A DNA stretch of 64,000 bases. Origin: Gemmata massiliana (GTDB taxonomy: Bacteria > Planctomycetota > Planctomycetia > Gemmatales > Gemmataceae). Numbering within the stretch: the first letter of the stretch is position 1; every line of letters starts with the position of its first letter. The notes below the pieces were generated by a model. It saw only the letters and a list, made by a program, of their open reading frames with translations, was not told the origin of the DNA and made no database searches. Shown here in pieces: positions 1 to 7,208 of this stretch. Location of the stretch: the NCBI GenBank assembly GCA_000531095.1, contig HG799471.1, forward strand, positions 67,050-131,049, in the 5' to 3' direction. Position numbers and translations under genes: made by a program.

Positions 1-602
1 GGGCTTAAAACCAGTGATGGTTCTGCTCCCCCTTCCTTCCTAGGGAAGGGGTTGGGGGTAGGTTCTGCCGACAGCCCCTTCCACACACCGATCGCTGCCC
101 AGCACCAGCACGCCAGGAACGGCGGGTCGATGGTCATCAGCACCGCGCCGGCGATTACGGGCGGGAGCGTCATCGCGAGCGCGACCGTTGCCAGTGCCGC
201 GCGGTGGCTCTTGAGCGTCGAAGCGGCCAGGACGTACCACCCCGCCAGAAGTGCCGCGTGGCACGCGACCGCAGGGAGACGTACCGCGAACATCAGCGAC
301 CCGGTGAGCGCCTCGCTCGCGGGGCCGAACAGTTCGCATGAGGCCCGGATCAGCCACGCGACCAGCGGCCCCTTGCTGTAGTAGCTCCACGCGAGGTGGC
401 GCGACCACTGCCAGTAGTGGGCCTCGTCCGGCGAGAGGTCGAGAGGGCAGTTAAAGGCCAGGTACATGAGGTGGAACACGACCGATGCGAGGATCAGGCC
501 GAACGCGATCCGCTTGCAGGCACGGTCGGTGAGCTTCCACGCGAACGAATCCGGCGCCCCAGCGGGCACCCGCACAGCGACCGGGTTCAGACTTGGCACC
601 AT
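1..602 (-). CDS. GT39 / ArnT-like glycosyltransferase, N-terminal part (cut by window edge)
   Basis: The reading frame is open from an ATG at 602 down to base 1, so the 3' part lies outside the window. The N-terminus has a hydrophobic segment after about 25 residues, then a conserved luminal loop containing LDLSPDEAHYWQWSRHL and YYSKGPLVAWLIR. This is the acidic DEAxYW loop of PMT-like (GT39/ArnT) transferases, which move sugars from polyprenyl phosphates to lipids or proteins at the membrane. More membrane segments follow (for example AALLAGWYVLAA). The last coded stretch in the window, PTPNPFPRKEG, lies in a short palindromic repeat (about bases 24-62) and does not look like the family, so a repeat may have inserted here or the true frame may change. 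The family call is firm; the exact donor and acceptor are unknown. Confidence 0.75.
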   Translation of the reverse strand, partial: MVPSLNPVAVRVPAGAPDSFAWKLTDRACKRIAFGLILASVVFHLMYLAFNCPLDLSPDEAHYWQWSRHLAWSYYSKGPLVAWLIRASCELFGPASEALTGSLMFAVRLPAVACHAALLAGWYVLAASTLKSHRAALATVALAMTLPPVIAGAVLMTIDPPFLACWCWAAIGVWKGLSAEPTPNPFPRKEGGAEPSLVLS

Positions 603-814
603 CGGCACGGCCCACCTGTTACAACAGCGCTTGGGAACCGGAGTCGATAAACCCTACGGCCCGGGCCGTCAACCCGAATCGCGCCGCCCTCCGAGCTTCC
701 CACCGCGCGCGAAACCACTTATCATCTCACTGGAATCTCGAACTTACGCGAACCGCGCCGGTGCCCAAACGCACTGTTATTCCACCGCTACTAACTCAGG
801 AAACTGATTCCCCT

Positions 815-1852
815 ATGCCCCCCGCGACAAAAGCCTCGTCCGTCAACCCCGAAGAACTCTCGCTGAGCGACCTGCAAGCGGAGGCCGAAACGATCCGCAA
901 GCGGATCAACCGGTTCCGCGAGTCGCTCGGCCGGTTCTTCGTGAACAAGCAAGAGATCATCGACCTGATGTGCGTGGCCGCGATCGCGCAGGAGCCGCTC
1001 CTGCTCATCGGGCCGCCGGGAACGGCGAAGTCCGACATCGTGGTGAAGTTCAAGGACGCCCTCGGCATCGAGCAGGGCGACTACTTCGAGTACATGCTCA
1101 CGCGGTTCACCGAGCCGAGCGAAATCATCGGCGCGATCGACATCAAGGAGCTGCGCGACGGCAAGTACATCCGCCGCAAGGACGGCAAACTGCCCACCGC
1201 GAAGCTCGTGTTCCTCGACGAGATCTTCAAGTCGAACTCGGCCATCCTGAACATCCTTCTCACGATCATCAACGAGAAGAAGTTCTACCAGGAGGGCAAG
1301 CCCGAGCCGGTGCCGTTGCGGATCATGTTCGCGGCGACCAACGAGATCCCCGAACAGGGCGAACTCGCCGCGCTCAAGGACCGGTTCGTGCTGAAGGTGC
1401 AGAGCCGCAGCGTGCAGGAAGAGCACTTCGCCGAACTCATCGACGCGGGGCTCCAGGGTGAAGCCTACAAGGGCCTGAACCAGAAGCCGTGGATCGAGGG
1501 GCACGCGCAGCTCGACGACTTCCTGAAGGCGAACCGGTACATGACGCACCTGTTCTCGCGCAAGACCGGCGACGGGCGCGGGGAGGAGGAGAACGACCGG
1601 CACCGGTTCTTCCCGGCGGACGTCTTCAAGGAGTTCCAGCGCCTCGTGAAGACGCTCGTGCGCGAGGACAAAATCTTCATCAGCGACCGCAAACTGGTGA
1701 AACTCTACAAGCTGTTCCGCGTGCGCTCGTGGTTGTTCAGCGGCGGCGCAGTAACGAAGGACGACCTGCGATTGCTCGCGTACCTGGGCGAAACGCACCA
1801 GGAAATCGAGCACCTGCGCACGAAGGTGCCGGAATACTTGGGTGATGCGTAA
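815..1852 (+). CDS. MoxR-family AAA+ ATPase (RavA-like)
   Basis: A 345-residue AAA+ protein. The frame is open upstream to 593, but family similarity begins only after the ATG at 815, so that start is chosen. Walker A reads GPPGTAKSD and Walker B reads LVFLDEIFKSN; the segment NILLTIINEKKFYQ and the sensor ATNEIPEQGE are typical of MoxR/RavA proteins. These ATPases act as chaperone-like remodellers that usually work with a von Willebrand factor A partner to mature enzyme complexes or in stress response. Here no vWA gene is adjacent; the only vWA protein of the window is 55 kb away (57037-59418). Divergent from the GT39 gene, followed by a repeat-filled gap. Family confident, client unknown. 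Confidence 0.88.
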   Translation: MPPATKASSVNPEELSLSDLQAEAETIRKRINRFRESLGRFFVNKQEIIDLMCVAAIAQEPLLLIGPPGTAKSDIVVKFKDALGIEQGDYFEYMLTRFTEPSEIIGAIDIKELRDGKYIRRKDGKLPTAKLVFLDEIFKSNSAILNILLTIINEKKFYQEGKPEPVPLRIMFAATNEIPEQGELAALKDRFVLKVQSRSVQEEHFAELIDAGLQGEAYKGLNQKPWIEGHAQLDDFLKANRYMTHLFSRKTGDGRGEEENDRHRFFPADVFKEFQRLVKTLVREDKIFISDRKLVKLYKLFRVRSWLFSGGAVTKDDLRLLAYLGETHQEIEHLRTKVPEYLGDA

Positions 1853-1859
1853 GCGGTCA

Positions 1860-2062
1860 GGCGAACGGCCGGTGGGCCAATTGTTGCGCCTGCATTGAGA
1901 CCCGTGAACCCCGCCCGCAAGGGCGGCGGGTCGTTTGATCCCACACCGTGCGTGGTGATCGTCTCATATCCCCATCAGGTGCGGAGTACCCGCCGCCCTT
2001 GCGGGCGGGGTTCACCGAATAGGCTCCGCGGTTATCTTCGCCGTCATCACCGGCCGTTCGCC
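1860..2062. repeat. Nested inverted repeats (family B arms around family A arms)
   Basis: The outer arms GGCGAACGGCCGGTG (1860-1874) and its exact reverse complement (2048-2062) enclose a second pair of 28-base arms at 1904-1931 and 1988-2015, built on CCCGCAAGGGCGG and also perfectly complementary. The inner spacer (1932-1987) starts CGTTTGATCCCAC, which recurs in the copy at 4341-4447. This fills most of the 310-base gap between the MoxR and TlpA-like genes; no other feature is seen in it. Confidence 0.9.
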
Positions 2063-2162
2063 TACACTGCAATCATCTCGCGATTACGCACTTCGCGTGA
2101 AACGGGAACGCGAGTACGACGTTTCTACTTCACTGGTTCCTTCCACTCTGGAGCTGACGGCC

Positions 2163-3719
2163 ATGCTGCGCGCACTCGCAATTGCTCTCGTGGTGGGTAT
2201 TACTCCACGCGCTTCGTTCGCGGAAGAACCCAAGCCAAAAGCAACAGCCAGTCTCACTGAGCAGCTTCAAGGGACGTGGTTGTTCGACGAGGCGATGCAC
2301 AAGAAGCGCAGCGAACTCGGGCGCGTGCGGGACTCGGTCGTCACGGTAAAGGGAGATTCATTCGCGCTCTCGCAGTTGATGGGGTGCAAAAACGATCTGA
2401 AGGGAACGCTGGTCTTCGATGCCACAGACCCGAAGGTGGTGGATCTGAAGATCGCGGCCCTCGATCTCTCCGAGCTACTCCCGGACTACAAACTCTCCGC
2501 GGGCACGCTCCCGGCGATCTACAAACTCGACGACGACCGACTCACGCTCTGCTTCCCCCGCGATTATAAGCGTAAGCGCCCGACCGCGTTCGCGGCGTCG
2601 GCCGAAAACTTCCTTGTCACGCTCCGTCGTGCCCCGGCCGAATTCAAAGAGTTCCCGAAAGAACTGACGCTGACCGTAACGCGACCAGACGGGACACCCG
2701 CTGCGGGCGTAACGGTTGGCGGATTCATGTACCAGCGCAACACCCCGGAACAAAAGGGGGCGGCTTCAGTGTGGGAGTATTCCAACCCGGGCAAAACCGG
2801 GGCGAATGGCTCCATCACTCTCAAAGCCGAAACCGTTCAGGGCGGACAACTGGTCGTCCGCGATACCGCGAACGGAACAATGGCGTTCGTGCCCGTGTCG
2901 CCGGCCAAGCGAGCGAACGGACAGTTCCGCGCGACGCTCGCACGCGAATGCAAAATTACCGGTACGCTCACCTGCGACGAGTTGACGAAAGCTGGCCAAC
3001 CGATCGGCCCAACGAACGTCTACCTCATCGCCGACGGTGCCCCGGTCGCGAGTTGGGCATCGAAGGACGGCAAGTTCGAGTTCCTGGCCCCGCCGGGCAA
3101 GTACGTCCTGAACCCCTACGGGTCCGAGGTCGGCAGCGAATTCGTGACCGTGACCGTACCCACAGACCGCACCGAACTCGCGTTCGATCCGATCCCGCTG
3201 ACCGCTCGCGCGTTCGCGCTGCTCAAAGGGCGGGCCGCGCCGGAACTAGTAGGCGTGGTCGCGTGGAGCGGTGAAAAAGTGACGTTCGCCGACCTGAAGG
3301 GCAAATACGTCCTCATGGAGTTTTGGGGCTACTGGTGCGGTCCGTGCGTCGGGTCGATGCCGGTGCTGATCGAACTGCACGAAAAGTTCGCGGACAAGGG
3401 GCTGGCGATCGTCGGCGTTCACATGGACATCGACGGCGAAGTGGACACGCCCGCCAAGCTGGACGCGAAGCTCGCCGGGTACGTGAAGGACGAGTGGAAG
3501 GGGAAGAAGATCCCGTTTCCCAACGCACTGGTCCCCGGAACGCGAATCGGCATGGGCGATGAGGAGAAACGAGGCGGTGCGATCGCACAGTACGGCATTC
3601 AGAGCTACCCGACGTGCCTCTTGATCGACCGCGAGGGCAAGGTCGTGGGCCAGTTCCACGCCCGCGACATCAAACAGGCCAGCGCGGAAATCGAAAAGCT
3701 ACTCAACCCGAAGAAGTAG
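2163..3719 (+). CDS. Exported TlpA-like thiol-disulfide oxidoreductase with N-terminal TIGR03067-like domain
   Basis: 518 residues from the ATG at 2163, chosen because it gives a clean signal peptide (MLRALAIALVVGITPRASFA); the frame runs further upstream. Residues about 25-150 (LQGTWLFDEA, then RPTAFAASAE near the end) resemble the planctomycete TIGR03067 lipocalin-like domain. The middle has two beta-sandwich, carboxypeptidase-regulatory-like segments (TVTRPDGTPAAGVTVGG). The C-terminal 150 residues are a thioredoxin/TlpA fold with LKGKYVLMEFWGYWCGPC, where WCGPC is the redox motif, and the cis-Pro region SYPTCLLIDREG. Known role of the family: periplasmic thiol reduction, for example in cytochrome maturation or stress. 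No redox partner is adjacent, so the substrate is unknown. Confidence 0.82.
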   Translation: MLRALAIALVVGITPRASFAEEPKPKATASLTEQLQGTWLFDEAMHKKRSELGRVRDSVVTVKGDSFALSQLMGCKNDLKGTLVFDATDPKVVDLKIAALDLSELLPDYKLSAGTLPAIYKLDDDRLTLCFPRDYKRKRPTAFAASAENFLVTLRRAPAEFKEFPKELTLTVTRPDGTPAAGVTVGGFMYQRNTPEQKGAASVWEYSNPGKTGANGSITLKAETVQGGQLVVRDTANGTMAFVPVSPAKRANGQFRATLARECKITGTLTCDELTKAGQPIGPTNVYLIADGAPVASWASKDGKFEFLAPPGKYVLNPYGSEVGSEFVTVTVPTDRTELAFDPIPLTARAFALLKGRAAPELVGVVAWSGEKVTFADLKGKYVLMEFWGYWCGPCVGSMPVLIELHEKFADKGLAIVGVHMDIDGEVDTPAKLDAKLAGYVKDEWKGKKIPFPNALVPGTRIGMGDEEKRGGAIAQYGIQSYPTCLLIDREGKVVGQFHARDIKQASAEIEKLLNPKK

Positions 3720-3822
3720 CCCAACAGCGCAGCAACGAGATGGCCCGCCAGATGAACTTGCGGTGCGAGCGTTTCACCGCGTAGCTTCCGCGGCCGTTCC
3801 ATTCGTGACGCGGAGGTGTGCT

Positions 3823-4332
3823 GTGGCTCTACGCTCGTGGGCGCTGGTAGTGACGGTGGGTTTGTTCTTCGTCGGATCAGGGCGCGCATCAGCAGAGGAT
3901 GCGCCGGCGCCGGACCTGAAGCCGCTCTCCGAAGCGGTTCGCAAGGTGGTCGAGAAGCACTACCCGAAGTGCAAAGTCGCACTGAAAGATCAGGCCATTT
4001 CTTTCGAGTTCAACACCCGCAAGTTCATGGTTCACGAGCCGCTACTGACCGGCGAGTGGCAGGATGCGTTCGAGGAAGTGGGGCCGCAAAAGGGCGGTGT
4101 CATGGGCGGTATCGTGCTGCGCTCCGGCCAGTACGGTGGCCAAGCGGCTGTACCTCAAGCGTTCGACAAGCGGTACTTCGTAACGCTCGTCCTCGCGCCG
4201 TACTCCAAGAAGCTGGACGCCCACTTGTACGCTCACATCAAGTACCCGCCCGGAGCGCCCAAGGAGTTCGTCAAGGAATTGCATGAGCTCCTCGACAGTT
4301 TCGAGAAGCACGTTCCGGCGAAGGGCAAGTAG
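3823..4332 (+). CDS. Small exported protein, unknown
   Basis: 169 residues. A GTG at 3823 is preferred over the longer frame (ATG 3763) because GGAGG lies six bases upstream (3812-3816) and translation then begins directly with a signal peptide ending GSGRASA. The mature part is about 145 residues, mixed alpha/beta, with no motif I recognise; it contains MGGIVLRSGQYGG and ends with a helix rich in Glu and Lys. It follows the TlpA-like gene by about 100 bases on the same strand and may be co-transcribed with it. Function not assigned. Confidence 0.65.
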   Translation: MALRSWALVVTVGLFFVGSGRASAEDAPAPDLKPLSEAVRKVVEKHYPKCKVALKDQAISFEFNTRKFMVHEPLLTGEWQDAFEEVGPQKGGVMGGIVLRSGQYGGQAAVPQAFDKRYFVTLVLAPYSKKLDAHLYAHIKYPPGAPKEFVKELHELLDSFEKHVPAKGK

Positions 4333-4340
4333 CGGTGAAT

Positions 4341-4447
4341 TGTTGGTGAACCCCGCCCGCAAGGGCGGTGGGTCGTTCGATCCCACTATGCTTGGCGATC
4401 GTTTTTTACACCACACCCGCCGCCCTTGCGGGCGGGGTTCACCAACA
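4341..4447. repeat. Family A paired inverted repeat
   Basis: Two 33-base arms (4341-4373 and 4415-4447) that are reverse complements with one mismatch, core CCCGCAAGGGCGG. The spacer begins CGTTCGATCCCAC and contains GGCGATCGT, matching the spacer of the 1904-2015 copy (CGTTTGATCCCAC, GGTGATCGT). So arms plus spacer form one repeated unit, not just a pair of hairpins. Confidence 0.9.
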
Positions 4448-4482
4448 ACGGTGCCGTGTTGAATTGATGCGTTTGGTTCATG

Positions 4483-4546
4483 GTTGGTGGCACAGGCCTC
4501 TGGCCTGTGGAGGCGCTTCCACAGGCCAGAGGCCTGTGCCACCAAC
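4483..4546. repeat. Perfect 29-base hairpin repeat
   Basis: Arms 4483-4511 and 4518-4546 are exactly complementary, with six loop bases GGCGCT; the arm contains CACAGGCCTCTGGCCTGTG, itself palindromic. It sits between the small exported gene and the convergent Gfo/Idh gene and could act as a terminator, but it has no T-run, and such elements are usually dispersed repeats. With the 4341-4447 unit it accounts for most of the 305-base gap here. Confidence 0.85.
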
Positions 4547-4637
4547 ACAAAACGCCAGTTTTCAACACAGCACAACAACCACGGCCAACGCGCAACACAA
4601 TACTCTTGCGAGCCAGTACCGGCCGGTCGCCCGGAAG

Positions 4638-5735
4638 TTACTTCACGTCCATCAGCACGCCGCCGTTGCGGGCCGAAGCGAGGCACGTATCCATCACCGT
4701 CTGCGTCTTCAGCGCGACGTCGGGCCACATCGGGTCGACCTTGCCCGAGAGCGCCAGCCCGCTGAACGTGCGGATCATGTTCGTTTCCTGGGCGTCCGGG
4801 GCGCCGTCGCTGTACTCGGTCACCGCGAACCGGCGCGGGTGGCTCTCCCAGTGGTAGCTCGTGCCCTTCACGTTGAACACCGGGCGGTCCGCGACGAACT
4901 CGCTCTCGCACCCGTAGAAGGGCAGCACGAAGTCGCGTACCGCGATGCTCCCCTTCGTGCCGCTCACGTGTGCCCACTGCTGCAATTCGGTGTTGAACGA
5001 GCAGTAGAACGACGCCGAGACGCCGTTGCCCCAGAACAGTTCGCCGGAGAACTCCAGCGGCACCGTCGCCCCGGCCGGGCCGTGCTCAGTCAGCATCCGG
5101 CCGCTCACCTTCGTCGGGAGCTGGTACTTCATCACGAACAGTGAGAAGCGGATGTTGTACCAGCCGAGGTCGCCGAGCGCGCCGAGCGGTTCGAGCGCGT
5201 TGCTGACGCGGATGTTCCCCTTCAGGAAGTCGTCGCCGGCCGCGAAACTGAACTGCGTCGCGATGCGCCGGAGTTGCCCCACCGTTTCGCCGTCGTCGAT
5301 TGTCGAGCGGAGGAGGGGCAGGCGCTTGCCGTGCATGAACATCACGCCGTCCATGAACTGCACCTTGTTCGCGTTGCAGGCGTCGATCATCGCCCGCAAC
5401 TCGCCCGCGTCCGGGCCGCACGGTTTCTCGCACAGCACGTGCTTCCCGGCGTTCGCGGCCTTCACCACCCACTCGCGCCGCACGCCGGTCGGGAGCGGAA
5501 TGTAGACCGCGTCGACGTCGGTGCGCTTCAGCAGTTCTTCGTAAGTACACGCGGTCGGCGCGGTCGCGAAGGGGCACTCGGACTGGTTCGCGTCGAGCCA
5601 CTCCTTCGCACGCGACGGCTCGCGGCTCGCCACCGCGGTAAGGGTCGCGTTCTCCGCGAACCGGATCGCCTTCCAGTTCTTCCGTGCGATGTTCGCCGCG
5701 CCCAGAATCCCCCACCGACAGATCGACGACGCCAT
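4638..5735 (-). CDS. Gfo/Idh/MocA family oxidoreductase
   Basis: 365 residues with an NAD(P)-binding Rossmann N-terminus (RWGILGAANIARKN, a GxxxxA-type loop), then LTAVASREPSRA and the family signature AGKHVLCEKPCG, whose EKP lysine is the usual catalytic residue. The C-terminal beta domain begins near residue 130 (VQFMDGVMFMHG). Start ATG 5735 is supported by GGAG at 5744-5747. Family members oxidise or reduce sugars and inositols, or trans-dihydrodiols; the substrate cannot be read from sequence. It is divergent from the molybdopterin gene, with about 110 bases for two promoters. Confidence 0.88.
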   Translation of the reverse strand: MASSICRWGILGAANIARKNWKAIRFAENATLTAVASREPSRAKEWLDANQSECPFATAPTACTYEELLKRTDVDAVYIPLPTGVRREWVVKAANAGKHVLCEKPCGPDAGELRAMIDACNANKVQFMDGVMFMHGKRLPLLRSTIDDGETVGQLRRIATQFSFAAGDDFLKGNIRVSNALEPLGALGDLGWYNIRFSLFVMKYQLPTKVSGRMLTEHGPAGATVPLEFSGELFWGNGVSASFYCSFNTELQQWAHVSGTKGSIAVRDFVLPFYGCESEFVADRPVFNVKGTSYHWESHPRRFAVTEYSDGAPDAQETNMIRTFSGLALSGKVDPMWPDVALKTQTVMDTCLASARNGGVLMDVK

Positions 5736-5847
5736 GTGCCAAACTCCGAATTGCGGTTACCGTAGTGAACAATCTACTGAGAAGGGCGTAGGCTTGGCCC
5801 GCGCCGGCGGCTAAAGTACGCGGTTGGAACGCGCGTAGGAGCACGTC

Positions 5848-7107
5848 ATGAGCGAAGCACGCGATTATCTGGCCGAGCACCACGACCTCACTCGGCGCTT
5901 CTTCCTCCGGTGCGGGGCCGCGCTCGCGACGGGAACCGCAGCCACAGCGCGCGTAGGGGCAGCCGATCCACTCCCCGCGGAACTCGGCCCGGTGCTGGAG
6001 AAGCTCGAAAGTTATTTCACCGCGCCGTCCAAGTTCGAGGACGTGTCGCGCGGGCGCCCGATTCCACACACGCTTCCGATCGACAAGAAGAAGGAAGTGG
6101 GCCTCACGCGCGAGACCTGGCGCCTCGAAATCATCGCCGACCCGGAGAACCCCGCCAAACTCGGCAAGCAGTTCACGAAAAAGGACAACACCGCGCTCGA
6201 CTTCGACACGCTCGTGAAGCTCGGTGAGAAGCACGCGGTGCGGTTCCCCAAGATCATGACGTGCCTGAACCTCGGGTGCCCGCTCGGGATGGGCATCTGG
6301 GAAGGTGTTCCGCTGCGCACGCTCGTGTGGCTCGCGCAACCGAAAGAGAACCTGCGCCGCGTGTTCTACTACGGCTACCACAACGACGACCCGAAGCAGC
6401 AGTTCCGCAGTTCGCTCCCGGTGGGCCGCGTCCTCGAAGACTTCGACGACCTGCCGCCCGTCATTGCGTGCTACAAGCTCAACGGCGAGTGGCTCACGCC
6501 CGAGCGCGGAGCACCGGTGCGCGTGGTCGTGCCCGAACACTACGGCTACAAGTCGGTGAAGTGGCTCACGCACCTTGTGCTGAGCAACTTGGCCCACGCG
6601 AACGACACCTACGGCGCACAGAACAACGACATCGACAGCCCGATGAAGACATTCGCCGCGACGCTGCACGTTCCCGACAACGCGAAGGCCAACTCGCCAC
6701 TGCCGATCACGGGGTACGCACAAGCCGGTATTTCGGGGCTGTCGAAAGTTCAGGTGTGGGTGTCGCCTGCGGGGAAGGGGTGGGATGCAGACGATCCGCA
6801 CTTCACCACTGCGCCGTGGAGCGACGCGACCGTTCTCGCACCGCCGAAGAAATGGGGCGGCGATCTGCCCAACGACGCGATCCCGAAAGACACGGTGGGC
6901 TTCGACGCGACCGGCAAACCGAAGTCGTGGCCGATGCGTCTGGCGAAAGCACACTGGGCCGCGGTCCTCCCGGGGCTACCCGCGGGGCAGTACACGCTCC
7001 GCTGTCGCACTATCGATGCGAAGGGGCAAGCGCAGCCGATGCCGCGCCCGTTCAAGAAATCTGGCCGCTGCGATATCGAAGCCGTGAACTTCACCATCAT
7101 TGCATAA
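5848..7107 (+). CDS. Tat-exported molybdopterin-dependent oxidoreductase (sulfite oxidase fold)
   Basis: 419 residues. AGGAG at 5837-5841, six bases before ATG 5848, sets the start. A twin-arginine motif (LTRRFFLRCGAAL) shows export of a folded, cofactor-loaded enzyme. The central domain matches the oxidoreductase molybdopterin-binding fold (MTCLNLGCPLGMGIWEGVPL, then DLPPVIACYKLNGEWL and GAPVRVVVPEHYGYKSVKW). The C-terminal third (LPITGYAQAGISGLSKVQVW, HWAAVLPGLPAGQYTLRCR) is the Mo-co dimerisation, Ig-like domain. Cys139 sits where the molybdenum-ligating Cys of the C-A/G-N motif is expected, but the local motif is CLNLGC, so the site is somewhat unusual. Substrate unknown. Ends in a strong bidirectional hairpin. 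Confidence 0.84.
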   Translation: MSEARDYLAEHHDLTRRFFLRCGAALATGTAATARVGAADPLPAELGPVLEKLESYFTAPSKFEDVSRGRPIPHTLPIDKKKEVGLTRETWRLEIIADPENPAKLGKQFTKKDNTALDFDTLVKLGEKHAVRFPKIMTCLNLGCPLGMGIWEGVPLRTLVWLAQPKENLRRVFYYGYHNDDPKQQFRSSLPVGRVLEDFDDLPPVIACYKLNGEWLTPERGAPVRVVVPEHYGYKSVKWLTHLVLSNLAHANDTYGAQNNDIDSPMKTFAATLHVPDNAKANSPLPITGYAQAGISGLSKVQVWVSPAGKGWDADDPHFTTAPWSDATVLAPPKKWGGDLPNDAIPKDTVGFDATGKPKSWPMRLAKAHWAAVLPGLPAGQYTLRCRTIDAKGQAQPMPRPFKKSGRCDIEAVNFTIIA

Positions 7108-7156
7108 GTGCAAATTCACGAATAAGTAACGGCAACTCCCCTTCACCAAACAAATA

Positions 7157-7187
7157 CGCTTCGCCCACAATGAATGTGGGCGAAGCG
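7157..7187. terminator. Bidirectional terminator-like hairpin
   Basis: A perfect 13-base stem CGCTTCGCCCACA with a five-base loop ATGAA, between two convergent genes (molybdopterin enzyme and ECF fusion). Confidence 0.7.
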
Positions 7188-7208
7188 TGCGGAGGCGGGC
7201 GTCATCCG

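Noticed and set aside
815-1852. Functional MoxR-vWA operon with the vWA gene of this window.
   Set aside because: The two genes are about 55 kb apart and on opposite strands; a functional link cannot be claimed.
1904-2015. CRISPR-like repeat array.
   Set aside because: Only paired inverted arms, no regular direct repeats with unique spacers, and no cas genes anywhere in the window.
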